Source: Ahaetulla prasina (Eukaryota; Chordata; Lepidosauria; Squamata; Colubridae). Taken from it: a DNA stretch of 64,000 nt. The position numbers were made by a program, and so were the translations under genes. Location: assembly GCF_028640845.1 (NCBI RefSeq), contig NC_080543.1, forward strand, positions 8,781,459 to 8,845,458, read 5' to 3'. Shown here in pieces: positions 52,648 to 62,545 of the stretch (positions are counted from its first letter, which is position 1; every line of letters starts with the position of its first letter). Under the pieces are notes generated by a model, which saw only the letters and a list, made by a program, of their open reading frames with translations, had not been told where the DNA came from and did not search any database.

Positions 52648-53070
52648 AAGGCAGTAGACTAGAAACCAGAAGGCTGCGGGTTCTATTCCTGCCTTGGCCA
52701 TGAAAGCTGGCTGGATGACTTTGAGCCAATCACCGGGAGACTGTGAGTTCTAGTCCCGCCTTAGGCATGAAAACTGGCTGGGTGATTTTGAGCCAATCAC
52801 CAGGAGACTGTGAGTTCTAGTCCCACCTTAGGCATGAAAGCTGGCTGGATAACTTTGAGCCAATCACCAGGAGCCTGTGAGTTCTAGTCCCACCTTAGGC
52901 ATGAAAGCTGGCTGAGTGCCTTTGAGAAAATGACCTAAAGACTGTGAGTTTTAATTGTGCCTGAGGTATGAAACCCAGCTGGATGACTTTGAGCCAATCA
53001 CCAGGAAACTGTGAGTTGTAGTCCCGCCTTAGGCATGAAACTTTGGGCCAATCACTCTCGCAGTCAAACA
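52648..53070 (+). repeat. SINE-like element with six 67-bp tandem units
   Basis: The motif ctgtgagttctagtcc (B-box-like) recurs at 52674, 52741, 52808, 52875, 52942 and 53009, exactly 67 bp apart each time. Each unit continues with cttaggcatgaaagctggct and gactttgagccaatcac. The outer sequences (cagtagactagaaaccagaa; gggccaatcactctcgcag) look like the start and the L2-like end of a tRNA-derived SINE, so the middle was amplified. Confidence 0.85.
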
Positions 53071-53105
53071 CACAGGGTTGTTGTGACAAAATAGGAGAAA
53101 AGAGT

Positions 53106-53385
53106 ATTAGAATAGAATTTTATTTTATTGGCCAAGTGTGATTGGACACACAAGGAATTTGTTTTGGTGCATATGCTCTCAGTGTACATAAAAGAAAAGA
53201 AAAAGGAAAAATAAACCTTCATCAAAGGTACAACATTTACAACACAAATGATGGTCATAGGTTGCAATTTAACCCTTAATGATAGCAACAAAAAGTTACA
53301 GTCATACAGTCATAAGTGGAAAGAGATTGGTGATGAAAACGATGAGAAGATTAATAGTAGTGTAGATTTAGTAAATAAATAAATT
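53106..53385 (-). mobile_element. Snake LINE 3' end, reverse strand
   Basis: tattggccaagtgtgattgg, acacaaggaatttgttttgg, gtacaacatttacaacacaa. Confidence 0.85.
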
Positions 53386-53703
53386 TAGTACATTCACTAC
53401 TTTGAATTACTTATAAAGTAATAAAGGTGGGATAAAAACACTAATTTGTAACGTTACTTGCATGATATTTGACATATCCTCAGACTAAAGCATTCTCTAC
53501 ATTTTATAAAGAAAATAAATGCATAAATTAAATTGTCACTGTTTGAAACGATACTGCAGAAAATGCAAATATCTCAGAACGCATGACAATTAACTTTGTG
53601 TGTGTAGAACTGGACAAATAGCTTACATTGGCAATTAGAAAGAGCTCCAAATCGGTCTGTCTTTATAAAAACAGTCTTTAGCGGAGCATTTAACCGTATA
53701 CAC
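53386..53703. other. Unassigned AT-rich stretch
   Basis: Nothing recognised. Confidence 0.4.
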
Positions 53704-53965
53704 CAGTGGTGGGTTTACTACCAGTTCTGTGGGTGTGACTTGGTGGGCATGGCAGGGGAAGGATATTGCAAAATCTCCATTCCCACTCCACTCCAGGGGA
53801 AGGTTACTGCAAAATCCCCATTTCCTCCTGATCAGTTGGGACTCAGGAGGCAGAGAACAGATGGCGGTGGGGCCAGTTAGAGGTGGTATTTACTGGTTCT
53901 CCAAACTCAAAATTTCCGCTACCGGTTCTCCAGAACTGGTCAGAACCTGCTGAAACCCACCTCTG
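53704..53965. mobile_element. Non-autonomous hAT with 8-bp TSD
   Basis: cagtggtgggtttactacca to tgaaacccacctctg; flanks gtatacac (53696-53703) and gtatagac (53966-53973) match at 7 of 8. Uninterrupted relative of 45221-46677. Confidence 0.88.
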
Positions 53966-53973
53966 GTATAGAC

Positions 53974-54310
53974 ACTGTGCATAAGCAGAAGCTATCATTA
54001 TATCTCTGTGTCTGGAGAGCTGCAAAGCAGCCACTCCTGAGCTCATTTAAGAAAGAACATTGTGTCAAAAAAAAATAAAGCAAAACTCGGCAATTTTCTC
54101 CATTTCCTCCACTCTTTTTATTGTTCAAGCAAGAATTGCCATGGAGGGGAAAACCTCAACTGAAATTAAGTATACATTTCAATTCTGTCTCACCACTCCC
54201 ACAAATTTCTGCCTTGAGCATCCTTGACAGGTGTAAAGAAGGGCAATGCTTTAGGTGTAAAGGAGGGCAATGCTCTCTGCTTCAACTGATGGGTGAACTG
54301 CTTTGAATAT
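53974..54310. other. Unassigned stretch
   Basis: A 25-bp-scale duplication (gtgtaaaga/ggagggcaatgct) at 54231-54272. No exon recognised. Confidence 0.35.
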
Positions 54311-55394
54311 ACCAGTTCAAGATGAAGACAAAAACAAAGATCATGACAAAAAACTGGGCCCCGTCTAACAAAATGAAATTCAATGTAGAGAAAAGTAAAG
54401 CCTTACACTTAGGCAAGAAAAACCAAAAGGACACATATAGACTGGGTGAAACCAGGCTTAATAGCAGTAACTGTGAGAGGGATCTTGGAGTCTTAGTGGA
54501 CAACCAGCTAAATATGAGCCAGCAGTGTGCGACGGCAGCCAAAAATGCCAATGCAATCCAAAATTGCGTTAACAGAGGGATACAATCAAGATCAAGGGAG
54601 GTACTAATACCGCTCTATAAAGTAAGACCGCACCTAGAGTACTGCATCCAGTCTTGGTCACCACACTATAAAAAAGATGTTGAGACTCTAGAAAGAGTGC
54701 AGAGAGCAACCAAGATGATTAGGGGACTGGACCAGGGGTGAAATCTAAAAAATTTCCCTACCGGTTCTGTGGGCGTGGCTTAATTGGTGGGTGTGGCTTG
54801 GTGGTCAGATGACTGAATGGGTATGGTCAATAATAATAAATAATAAAAATAATAAAGTATACAAAACTTGGGAGGCCCCAGTCTACCTTCTTTAAAAATA
54901 GAGGCCCCGGTCTACCAATTGCCTTTTACTGACAGGCCCCGGTCTACCAAGTGCCTTTTTTTGGCAGGCACCAGTCTACCTTCTTTAAAAATAGAGGCAC
55001 CGGTCTACCAGCTGCCTACAGCGCTGATCAGCTGTAGTGTGGCCCTTTGAAGCGCCGTGGCAATCATTTAAGGCCGTTTGCAGCTATATCACCACCGAGA
55101 GCTTCAGGGACAGAGAAGAGGAACAGCGAGGCTGGGCAGTGGGAGGGGCAGGGATTTTTGCCACCGGTTCTCCAAACTACATGCCCCCATCGCTACTGGA
55201 TCGCGCGATCCGGTCCGAACCGGGAGCATTTCACCCCTGGACTGGATGCTAAAACATACGATGAACAGTTACAGAAACTGTCCATGGCTATTCTAGTGAA
55301 GAGAAGGATCAGGGGAGACATGATAGCCGTGTTCCAATATTTGACGGGCTGCCAGAGAGGAGGGGGTCAAACTATTTTCCTGAAGGCCAGACAA
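54311..55394 (+). mobile_element. CR1 LINE ORF2 C-terminal region split by a hAT
   Basis: Frame 54322-54741 encodes WAPSNKMKFNVEKSKALHLG, ERDLGVLVDNQLNMSQQCAT and PLYKVRPHLEYCIQSWSPHY, typical of the CR1 reverse transcriptase C terminus. After the hAT it resumes at 55240 with DAKTYDEQLQKL and LVKRRIRGDMIAVFQYLTGC. 5'-truncated. Confidence 0.88.
54733..55239. mobile_element. Non-autonomous hAT (GGTGAAAT family) inside CR1, 8-bp TSD
   Basis: caggggtgaaatctaaaaaa to gagcatttcacccctg; flanks gactggac (54725-54732) and gactggat (55240-55247) match at 7 of 8. Interior repeats of caccggtctaccagctgcc and tctttaaaaatagaggc at 54885-55015. Removing it restores the CR1 frame region. Confidence 0.92.
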
Positions 55395-56052
55395 GTGTGA
55401 TTGGACACAAGGAATTTGACTCCGGTGCGTTTAGGGTAGGGTACGGTAGAAGAGAAGAGAATATTGGAAGAAATGTCCTTCCTGGTTCAGTGGTTCCAAG
55501 TGGGGAAAAAGACACCGGATTTCATGGAAGTTGCTTGGAAAGATGGTTTAATGGTGGACAGGGCCACATAGTTTTGAAGTCCTGGCAGAAAAGGGCAATC
55601 AGGTGTTTCAAGGTGTTGGGTGAGAGTCCCTTGGTTTTATACCCTCTCTTGGCCCCCACTTTAGTGTTTCCTGTTCCTGTATAAGATATGTATCCCGATT
55701 GGTTGTCAGGCTCCCAGGGGGCGGGGCTCTTAGGTAGCCTTGCTGGGTGATGTAATCTACCCAGGTCCCATGTGGTGAGTTTTTGTTGCTAGATGGACAG
55801 AGGCTAATCCTATCTTTGTTATGTAGAATGGACTTAATGGCCCATTGACAAAGATGGGGGCGGGCGGGCAGGGAGCTGCTTTGTCTTTAAAAGATGTTTC
55901 TCCATTTCTCATCCAGGGAAATATAATATTCTGCCTTTTTAATATTCCCTAAAACATTTCATTCTTTTAGGAGAGGGATGGGTGCTAACTTCCTACAAGA
56001 AGATATTAGCCAAGTGTGACTGAATACAAGGGATTTGTCTCTGGTGCATTTA
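55395..56052 (-). mobile_element. Snake LINE tail split by an LTR-like element
   Basis: agtgtgattggacacaagga at 55395-55462 and gaagatattagccaagtgtg at 55998-56052. Confidence 0.6.
55463..55997. mobile_element. LTR-like element, family C (candidate)
   Basis: Ends TATTGGAAGAAATGTCC and GCTAACTTCCTACA carry a short inverted TGTTGGAAG/CTTCCTACA pair once the TA is read as a decayed TG. A second partial copy at 58943-59053 starts TGTTGGAAGAAACGTC. A ggttttataccctctcttgg motif could be a promoter or polyadenylation region. No clear target duplication. Confidence 0.45.
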
Positions 56053-56160
56053 GGGGAGGGGAGGGGAGGGGAGGGGAGGGGAGAGGAGAGGAGAGGAGAG
56101 GAGAGAAGAGAAGAGAAGAGAAGAGAAGAGAAGAGAAGAGAAGAGAAGAGAAGAGAAGAG
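56053..56160. repeat. (GGGGA)n to (GAGAA)n microsatellite
   Basis: Pentamer array drifting from GGGGA through GGAGA to AGAAG across about 108 bp. Confidence 0.95.
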
Positions 56161-56563
56161 ATTCTTTATTGGCAAAGTGTGATTGGACACACAATCACTC
56201 CTGTGCATAAGCTGTCGGTATATGTACAAACAACAAAGATATAAGAAGATATAGTAAGAAGTATATGTACAAAAAAACAAAGAGATATAAGACATCAATA
56301 GGAGAAGGTAATAAGAAAGATGAGAAGGATAATAGTAATACAGTCATACTACGTGGGTAAATATCCTTAAGCAGTGCTTCTGGGAATTGTTTAACAGAGT
56401 GATGATGGCATGACGAAAAAAACCTTGTGTCTAGTTGTTTTGACATGCAATGCCTTATACCGGTGACCTAAGAGGAGGAGTTGAAACAGTTTATGTCCAG
56501 GATGTGAGGGGTCTGTAGATATTTTCTCAGCACTCTTTCTGGTTCGTGCAGTATGCAGGTCCT

Positions 56564-57345
56564 TGTTGTGTCTGCGCCCCCACCCCCACCGAGCTGGGCC
56601 CCCTGCCAGAAAGTGACTTGGAAAGTGAGGGGGAAGGGCCATCAGGACTTACCTCAGGAGCACCAGCTTCCCTGGCTCAGCTCCAGGAGCCAGAGGCAGG
56701 CCAGGTGGAGGAGATAACGAGGCCTCCGTCCCCTGACTCTTTCCCCCCCCCAGGCCACACCTCCAGACCCGGCTGATGGCAATCAGGCCTGACTGAACCC
56801 TAGGTTTCTTAGGCAGGAGAGGCGGGAACAACAGAAGCAGGGGTGGGGCAGGCCTAGGAAGTGCTGAGTCATGGAGCCACACCCCACAGGATATAAAAGC
56901 AGCAAGGGCTGCTCTTCATAGCAAGCAAATCAACTGCTTAACTAGAGCTGAAGTACTGTTTGTTCCTGGTTGACTCATCAAGGGCCGGGATAGCTCAGGC
57001 TGTAAGAAGCCTGTTATTAAAACACAGCAGCCTGCAATTACTGCAGGTTCAAGCCCGGCCCAAAGTTGCCTCAGCCTTCCATCCTTTATAAGGTAGGTAA
57101 AATGAGGACCCAGATTGTTGGGGGGGCAATAAGTTGACTTTATAAATATACAAATAGAATGAGACTATTGCCTTATACACTGTAAGCCGCCCTGAGTCTT
57201 CGGAGAAGGGCGGGATATAAATGTAAATAAAAAAAAGAGAGAGAGATAACAGAGTCACTTGGCTGACGCTCGCTAGTTTGCTGCCAGAGCTGATAGTGCC
57301 GGCTAATTAAGTCATCACTCGGACTGAGGCGAGGGGGACAGAACA
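56564..57345 (+). mobile_element. Solo LTR, family B, with 5-bp TSD and a nested SINE
   Basis: TGTTGTGTCTGCG to GGGGACAGAACA, bounded by gtcct at 56559-56563 and 57346-57350. AP-1 site TGAGTCA (56865-56871), gccacacccca, and TATA-like atataaaag (about 56891-56899). The nested SINE occupies about 56985-57235; the rest matches 13619-14142. No internal genes. Confidence 0.92.
56985..57235 (+). mobile_element. SINE subtype B nested in the LTR
   Basis: gccgggatagctcaggctgt, ctgcaggttcaagcccggcc, gtaagccgccctgagtcttc and a gggatataaatgtaaataa tail. Confidence 0.9.
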
Positions 57346-57420
57346 GTCCTCAATGGAAGGCAGTCTGGTTGCAATTGTTTTTTTCTGCAGTCCTAACCAT
57401 CTGTTGAATTTTGGGAAATT

Positions 57421-58192
57421 TGCTAAGGCATGGACATGAGGTGCTGCATCAGCCCAAGGAGAACCAAGTTTAATCAGCAGGTTGTAAGTTATTTTGAGTC
57501 CAGCTGTTGACAGTGCAGGTAGTCCTCCACTTACATTCGTTTGTTTAATGACCGTTCAAAGATACCCCAACAATGTGAACCACAAGTACTTCAGGCAAAG
57601 CGAATAACATTTTATTAAGGCAGAGTGGTATAGGGTATAGAAACAAAAGGTACATTTGGTATATGTGGTGTGTGAGAAAGCAACAATCAAACAATAAAAG
57701 ATATGAGAAAAAAAATACCCTCATAAATACCATCTCCACTTTTCTTTTCCAGGTTTTGTTTCTTTTAACACTTGCAACAGACAAAGACTTTAGAATGCAG
57801 CCCTGTTATTTGATTGATGGTCATGAAAGGACTAGTTTTTGCATATCAAAGGAAATGGTTTGGGCTCAAAGCAAAAATGTGGTTGGTTTCCTAAAGTTCA
57901 GGAGGAGGCCTGGATGCCTTGCTAAAATGCTAATATCACCTTTATTGAAATGCTAATAATGAAGTTTAACATTCTGAGGTGTTGAAATAGCAATTTTGAA
58001 GGAGGCTGTTACAAATGACTTTCCTAGCAATTCCAAAAAAGTAACATGGAACCAAGCCACTAGGAGGAAGGAATTTGAAGGAATCTCATTCTTTTCAAAT
58101 ATGCATAGAGCATTGTGGCTTAGAAATGCAAATTTTCCTTCCAGGAAAGTAAAGTTTGTGTGCAAAATAAGGAGTCAAATTGAGTCAACCCT
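57421..58192. other. Mostly unassigned stretch
   Basis: A Tigger-like terminus occurs at about 57516-57565 (gcaggtagtcctccacttac). Otherwise no repeat or exon recognised. Confidence 0.4.
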
Positions 58193-58304
58193 AAGTTTTT
58201 CAAAAGGCAACTGTTTTCTGACTAAAGAACCAAAGAAGCTTCTTGGATAAGAAGCGAAACGCCTTTAAAGAAAAACAAAAATCCAGTTGCCTTTTGAAAA
58301 ACTT
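58193..58304 (+). mobile_element. Penelope-like element end, 21-bp inverted repeats
   Basis: aagtttttcaaaaggcaact at 58193 and its complement at 58284-58304 are exact over 21 bp. Between them is a decayed hammerhead-like motif. Confidence 0.6.
58230..58263 (+). ncRNA. Decayed hammerhead-ribozyme-like motif
   Basis: Core reads CCAAAGA (two changes from CUGANGA), then A, a perfect 6-bp helix II GCTTCT/AGAAGC, GAAA and CGCC in place of CGUC. Not expected to cleave. Confidence 0.45.
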
Positions 58305-58942
58305 CGCAAATTAAAAAATCAAAACAATAGCAAAACAATCATGCCATCCACCCCTTTGGTCTGCATTATTCAATTCATAATTTTAGATTTTTAGTTTTTT
58401 AAAATCATTTTTTTAAGCTGCTCAGGGTTGTTCCAACAGTGAGATAGATGGCATAGAAATTTAATAAATAATTTTCTAATTTAAACCCTGGGCTTTAAGA
58501 AATTCATCTCCTCTGCCAATGGTTAGAAAATAGAAGCAAAAGTTAGAAACTTGGAATAGAGGAGGATATATAAATAAAGATAAAATAAATGTGTAATTAA
58601 ATAATGTATATTGAATAACCAGGATACATAAACATTAGGATTAACAGAATTAAGAGGATAAAGGTTACAAATGTGATGTTCATATGAGTTTTATAATGCT
58701 TGATATCATTAACCAATTGTAGATAAAACTGAACAGAGTGTTTTATTAAATAATGGAAAATGTTTAATAAGGAGAAGCGAAGATCACGGTGAATAGACTT
58801 TGAGAATAATAAATATAGTTATTGTATGTATGAGGCCTGTTACTTATAATTAAAAGAGACTGTACCCAGACAGTACACTGCCATTGCAGATATGGACATT
58901 TTTATATATAACAAAGAAAATTATATAATAAAAAATAATAAT
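58305..58942. other. Unassigned AT-rich stretch
   Basis: Nothing recognised. Confidence 0.4.
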
Positions 58943-59053
58943 GTTGGAAGAAACGTCTATCTGGGTTCAGTTCCAAGTGGGGGAAAAAGACACTGGAAAC
59001 ATGGAAGCTGTTTGGAAAGATGGTTTAATGGTGGAAAGGACCACATGGTTTTC
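58943..59053. mobile_element. LTR-like family C fragment
   Basis: tgttggaagaaacgtctatc, ccaagtgggggaaaaagaca and gaaagatggtttaatggtgg match 55463-55575. Confidence 0.5.
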
Positions 59054-59113
59054 AATAATAATAATAAGAAGAACAAGAATAATAAAAAAATAAAAAAAAA
59101 ATAATAATAAAAA
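59054..59113. repeat. (TAA)n-rich microsatellite
   Basis: ATA/AAT triplets mixed with A-runs, upstream of the R4-type ends. Confidence 0.85.
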
Positions 59114-59632
59114 TACCGCAAAAACCTGCGCCACTTGGAACATCGTACATCTTAAGAAGATACTTGGTTGATACCTAGGACGCTGGCAGCAACCCGTATC
59201 AACCATTAGCACCAGTCAATGCTATTTGTGATGCATTTTTGAATGTTCAGTTGACTTTCAGATTTAATGAATAAAGTAAATAATAATAATTATATTATTA
59301 AAAATAATAATAATCGTACATCTTAAGAAGGTACTTGATTGAAACTTAGGACGCTGGCAGCAACCCGTATCAACCATTAGCATCAGTCAATGCTATTTGT
59401 GATGTAATTTTGAATGTTCAGTTGACTTTCATGTTTAATGAATGAAGTAAATAATAATATTAAAAATAATAATAATAATCGTACATCTTAAGAAGGTACT
59501 TGGTTGATACTTAGGACGCTGGCAGCAACCCGTATCAACCATTATCACCAGTCAGTGGTATTTGTGATGCCTTTTTGAATGTTCAGTTGACTTGAGTTTC
59601 ATGTTTAATGAATAAAGATAATAATAGAAATT
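59114..59632 (+). mobile_element. Three head-to-tail R4/Dong-type LINE 3' ends in (TAA)n
   Basis: Units start at about 59114/59143, 59314 and 59479 and end in taatgaataaag-(TAA)n. Each holds tcgtacatcttaagaag, gacgctggcagcaacccgta and gttcagttgacttt. The first unit's extra 5' end translates to PQKPAPLGTSYILRRYLVDT and a stop, collinear with LQKATLLGSAHIIRRYI in the 2288 fragment, which identifies the family. Periods are about 171 and 165 bp. Confidence 0.75.
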
Positions 59633-59639
59633 CATCTCC

Positions 59640-60379
59640 TCATTTAGACCTCAGTAAATAATAGTCACATGAACCATTTTCAATATAATTCCTTGTGGGC
59701 TTCTGGAAGGTTATTAGAGCTTGTTTTGACTTAATTTTAAATAGATACCTAGCAGCAAATAATCCTAGAGGTTTCATTATATAGATGCCAGGAAGATAGG
59801 GGAGAAAGGTATCCCTGAGGAAAAAGCAGTTTTTTTCTCTCTGTATTTTCAAGGAATTTCTCAAGAGTGCTAATATGTAGGTGTTCACAGCAGGGCATCC
59901 ATGCCATAAATCAGTGGCATAATTACTTTTTATTCCAATTAAGCTGCCAGCAAGGGGCCGAAAGACTGATCAGGAGTTCTGGAAAACCTATTTTATTTTT
60001 ATATTTATTTTTATATACTGTTTGCAGTATAGAAATTGAAATCTCTGCCGGTGGGCAACGTGTTTTCTTTTAAAGGAAGCCACTCCTTGCTTTCATTCAA
60101 TTGCTTTCTATTGTATTTTATTCATTTATTTATTTATTCTGTCAAGCACGTATTAGGTAATAGATATAAGTATAAGCATGAATTGAATACATTAAAATGA
60201 ATACAAATAAAGGGAACATTCTAGTGGTGGAGAGCACAAATCTGAGGATTTTTTTTAAAAAAATGTGCTTTTATTTTTATTTTTATTTTGCACCAGCCAA
60301 GTCTCAACATATGCCAGCCTTTTGTAGTACAGCAGGGCATGACGGATTATTATCAGTATTTATTGGTTAGTTTTACTAC
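59640..60379. other. Unassigned stretch upstream of the PCF11 promoter
   Basis: AT-rich, (TATT)n at 60122-60140; no exon or repeat recognised. Confidence 0.4.
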
Positions 60380-61420
60380 CCCGCGGCTATCGATAGCGCG
60401 AAAAGGAATGTAATGTAAGGCCCGCTTGACTGGCCGTGTGACTTTTAGGTAGGCCTCAAAAAAAAGGCCCGTATTCCCATAGCAACAGTTGAGCCAAAGA
60501 ACGGGACCAATAGGAAACGAGATCTCGCGGACAAGTCTTGAACGCTTTAAAAGACGTTGCGGGGGGGGGAAGAGGGAGGCAACCGCAACTCCCCCCCCCC
60601 CGCACCCCGCTCACGTCACGCGACAACAAGGAGTCCGGGTTACCTTCGGAAAGAGCCAACCCCAAAGCTTGAAGGAATAAAGAAAGGCGGGTTCTTAACA
60701 AGGCGAGCCCGCCAATCGCCGCGAGGAGCGGCGCCGTTCAATAAAAGCTCCGAGGAGATCGCCCTCCTTCCTCCCCCTCCTCCCGCCTCTCCCAATGGGA
60801 GGCGGGGAAAAACGAACGGCGGGGCGGCCCTATCAGAGCGCGGCGAAGGTGGGCTCCCCCTCCCGCGGCGAGCCAATGGCGTGGCGGCCAGCGAACAAAA
60901 GGCGCTCTCCAAAGCGCCCCGCCCCTTTCCCTCCTCTTTTTTTTTTTTTTTCTTCTTCAGAACCATTTCAGATGACGCAGCGGTTGAAGCCGGAGGACAG
61001 AAGGCGTTCGCGAGCCGCAGGAGCCGTCGTCGTCGCCGCCGCCATTTTGTGCGTGCGTTTCTGAGGGAGGAAAAAGAAAGGCGGTTGATCGAGGCGAGCG
61101 GCGACTGAGGAGAAGAAGGAGGCGGCCGGCGACGACGACCTGAGGAGAAAAATTACACACACACACACACAAAAACGACAAACGGCGAAGCGGAGGATGA
61201 GCTAGAAGAAAGCCGGGTGGGATCAGCAGCGGCGGCGGCCACTTATCACCACCACCACCACTACATCGGCGAAGAGGGGAAAAAAAAAAAGAAAAAGGCT
61301 TGCCTGGCCTTCCCTCCTCGGCGGGAGGGGGAATCCATCGGCCGTGTCCCCCCCGCGGCCTATCAGGCCTGAGGCGGGCGTGTGCGCGTGAGTGTGAGTG
61401 TGTGTGTGTGTGTGGGAAGA
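60380..61420 (+). promoter_or_regulatory. PCF11: PCF11 CpG island promoter and 5' UTR
   Basis: Strong CpG density without TATA. CCAAT boxes in either direction at about 60507 (gaccaatagg), 60709 (gccaatcgcc), 60791 (cccaatggga) and 60871 (agccaatggcg). A YY1-type site, minus strand CAAAATGGCGGC, lies at about 61035-61049; such sites usually sit just downstream of the start, so transcription probably begins near 60950-61040. The 5' UTR then includes a (CA)n run at 61155-61171 and a (TG)n run just before the ATG. Confidence 0.85.
60972..61064 (+). other. Possible upstream ORF, 30 codons
   Basis: ATG at 60972 in frame to TGA at 61062-61064, upstream of the PCF11 ATG. It counts only if transcription starts upstream of 60972, which the YY1 position leaves open. 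Confidence 0.3.
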
Positions 61421-61657
61421 ATGTCGGGCGGCGGCGCCGCGACGACGGCGTCCGAAGGGGCCGCCAGCGGTGGCGGCGGCGGCACCACCACCACCGGTGG
61501 CGGCAACAGCGAAGACGCCTGCCGCGACTACCAGTCGTCGCTGGAAGACCTGACGTTCAACAGCAAGCCGCACATCAACATGCTGACCATCCTGGCCGAG
61601 GAGAACGTGCCCTTCGCCAAGGACATCGTCTCGCTGATCGAGGCGCAAATCGCCAAG
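61421..61657 (+). CDS. PCF11: PCF11 first coding exon (pre-mRNA cleavage complex II subunit)
   Basis: PCF11 binds the RNA polymerase II C-terminal domain in the nucleus, bridges it to cleavage factor II, and promotes 3'-end cleavage and transcription termination. The exon encodes 79 residues. Residues 1-30 are a Gly/Thr/Ala-rich leader (MSGGGAATTASEGAASGGGG...); residues 31-79 are the start of the CTD-interacting domain, with EDACRDYQSSLEDLTFNSKP, HINMLTILAEEN and IVSLIEAQIAK, almost identical to vertebrate PCF11. ATG 61421 is chosen because it begins the MSGGG leader and has A at -3. The longer frame from a non-ATG codon at 61382 only translates the TG repeat. The exon ends AAG|GTTTTT at 61657/61658 in phase 0, the position of the human exon 1 junction as I recall it. 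Frame-extending residues after the junction are intronic. Single exon only; the rest lies beyond the window. Confidence 0.95.
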
Positions 61658-62040
61658 GTTTTTATATACTCTACCGCCGAATACGCTCTCTCTATTTAAT
61701 CCCCCCCCCCTCCATCCCAGTCCCCAGCCTCCTCCCTTCCCATCTCTAGGGCAGCAGGTCTTCCTTCCTTCTTCCCCCCCTTTCGCTATCTTCTTCCAAC
61801 CCCGCGTGTTTGTTGTTGAGCCATAGAATTAGTGGTTGGGGGGACGACAGGCCCCCCTCCCACCTATGTGTGTGTGAGTGTGAGATTCACAGAAAAGGTC
61901 ACACGTCAAAAAGGGGGGGGTGTAGAAATAGGCTGGAAGGGGAGTGGATGGAGGGTCCGGTCTGTGGGGAAGGGCCAGGCAGAGGTCAGGATTGAGGCCT
62001 TAGGATAGAGCCCACTAGGTACCCCCAAAGAGAGTTGTTA

Positions 62041-62383
62041 TAGGTAGTCCTCGACTTACGACACTTCCTTTCGTGATTGTTCAAAACAGCACTGGGGGGG
62101 AGGGGAAAAAAGTGACCGATGACCCCGTTTTATCACACTTTTTAAGACCGTGGCAGCATCCCCTTGTGGGTCACGCGTCCATCCTTATGACCATAGCAGC
62201 GTCCTGGGATCCTGTGTCAAGTGGGGGAAGCCAGTTTGACTTAACCAGGTTATAACTTAATTGATCCACGGCAGCGATTCACTTGAGGGTGGTGGCGAGA
62301 AAGGTCGTAAAATGGGGGCCAAAAGTCACTTACGTGTCTCGCTTAGTGACAGGATTGTGGCCGTGAGTCGGAGGACTACCTGT
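62041..62383. mobile_element. Tigger-like element in PCF11 intron 1
   Basis: taggtagtcctcgacttacg to gtgagtcggaggactacctg. Confidence 0.8.
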
Positions 62384-62404
62384 GTTTTGGAAGGAGAGGA
62401 CCTA

Positions 62405-62545
62405 GTTAAGATTGACACGGCCTTCCATCCTTCCTAGGTGGGGTAAAATGAGGACCCAGATTGTTAGGGGCAAGGTGCTGACACTGTAGAACCGCTCAGA
62501 CAGGGCTGTGAAGTGATATTTAAGTCTAAGGCCTATTGCTATTAA
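62405..62545 (+). mobile_element. tRNA/L2-tail SINE, 3' half
   Basis: aagattgacacggccttcca, gtaaaatgaggacccagatt, gtgaagtgatatttaagtct. Confidence 0.8.

Larger units (their letters stand above)
56161..57420 (-). mobile_element. Snake LINE, reverse strand, split by an LTR
   Basis: 56161-56563 (ggcaaagtgtgattggacac through ggttcgtgcagtatgcaggtcct) resumes at 57346 with gtcctcaatggaaggcagtc, in register. Confidence 0.85.

Noticed and set aside
52648..53070. Regular repeats with unique-looking spacers, like a CRISPR array
   Set aside because: The whole 67-bp unit is repeated, including the 'spacers', and the genome is vertebrate.
57421..58192. Possible exon around 57740-57955 because of a ttttccag acceptor-like site
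   Set aside because: The frame has no family resemblance and no matching donor or conservation evidence could be seen.
61382..61420. Upstream extension of PCF11 from a non-ATG codon
   Set aside because: The added residues (RVSVSVCVCVGR) translate the TG repeat; ATG 61421 has a better context.
61300..61749. Overlapping 149-codon and reverse 141-codon frames over PCF11 exon 1
   Set aside because: Shadows of the GC-rich exon.
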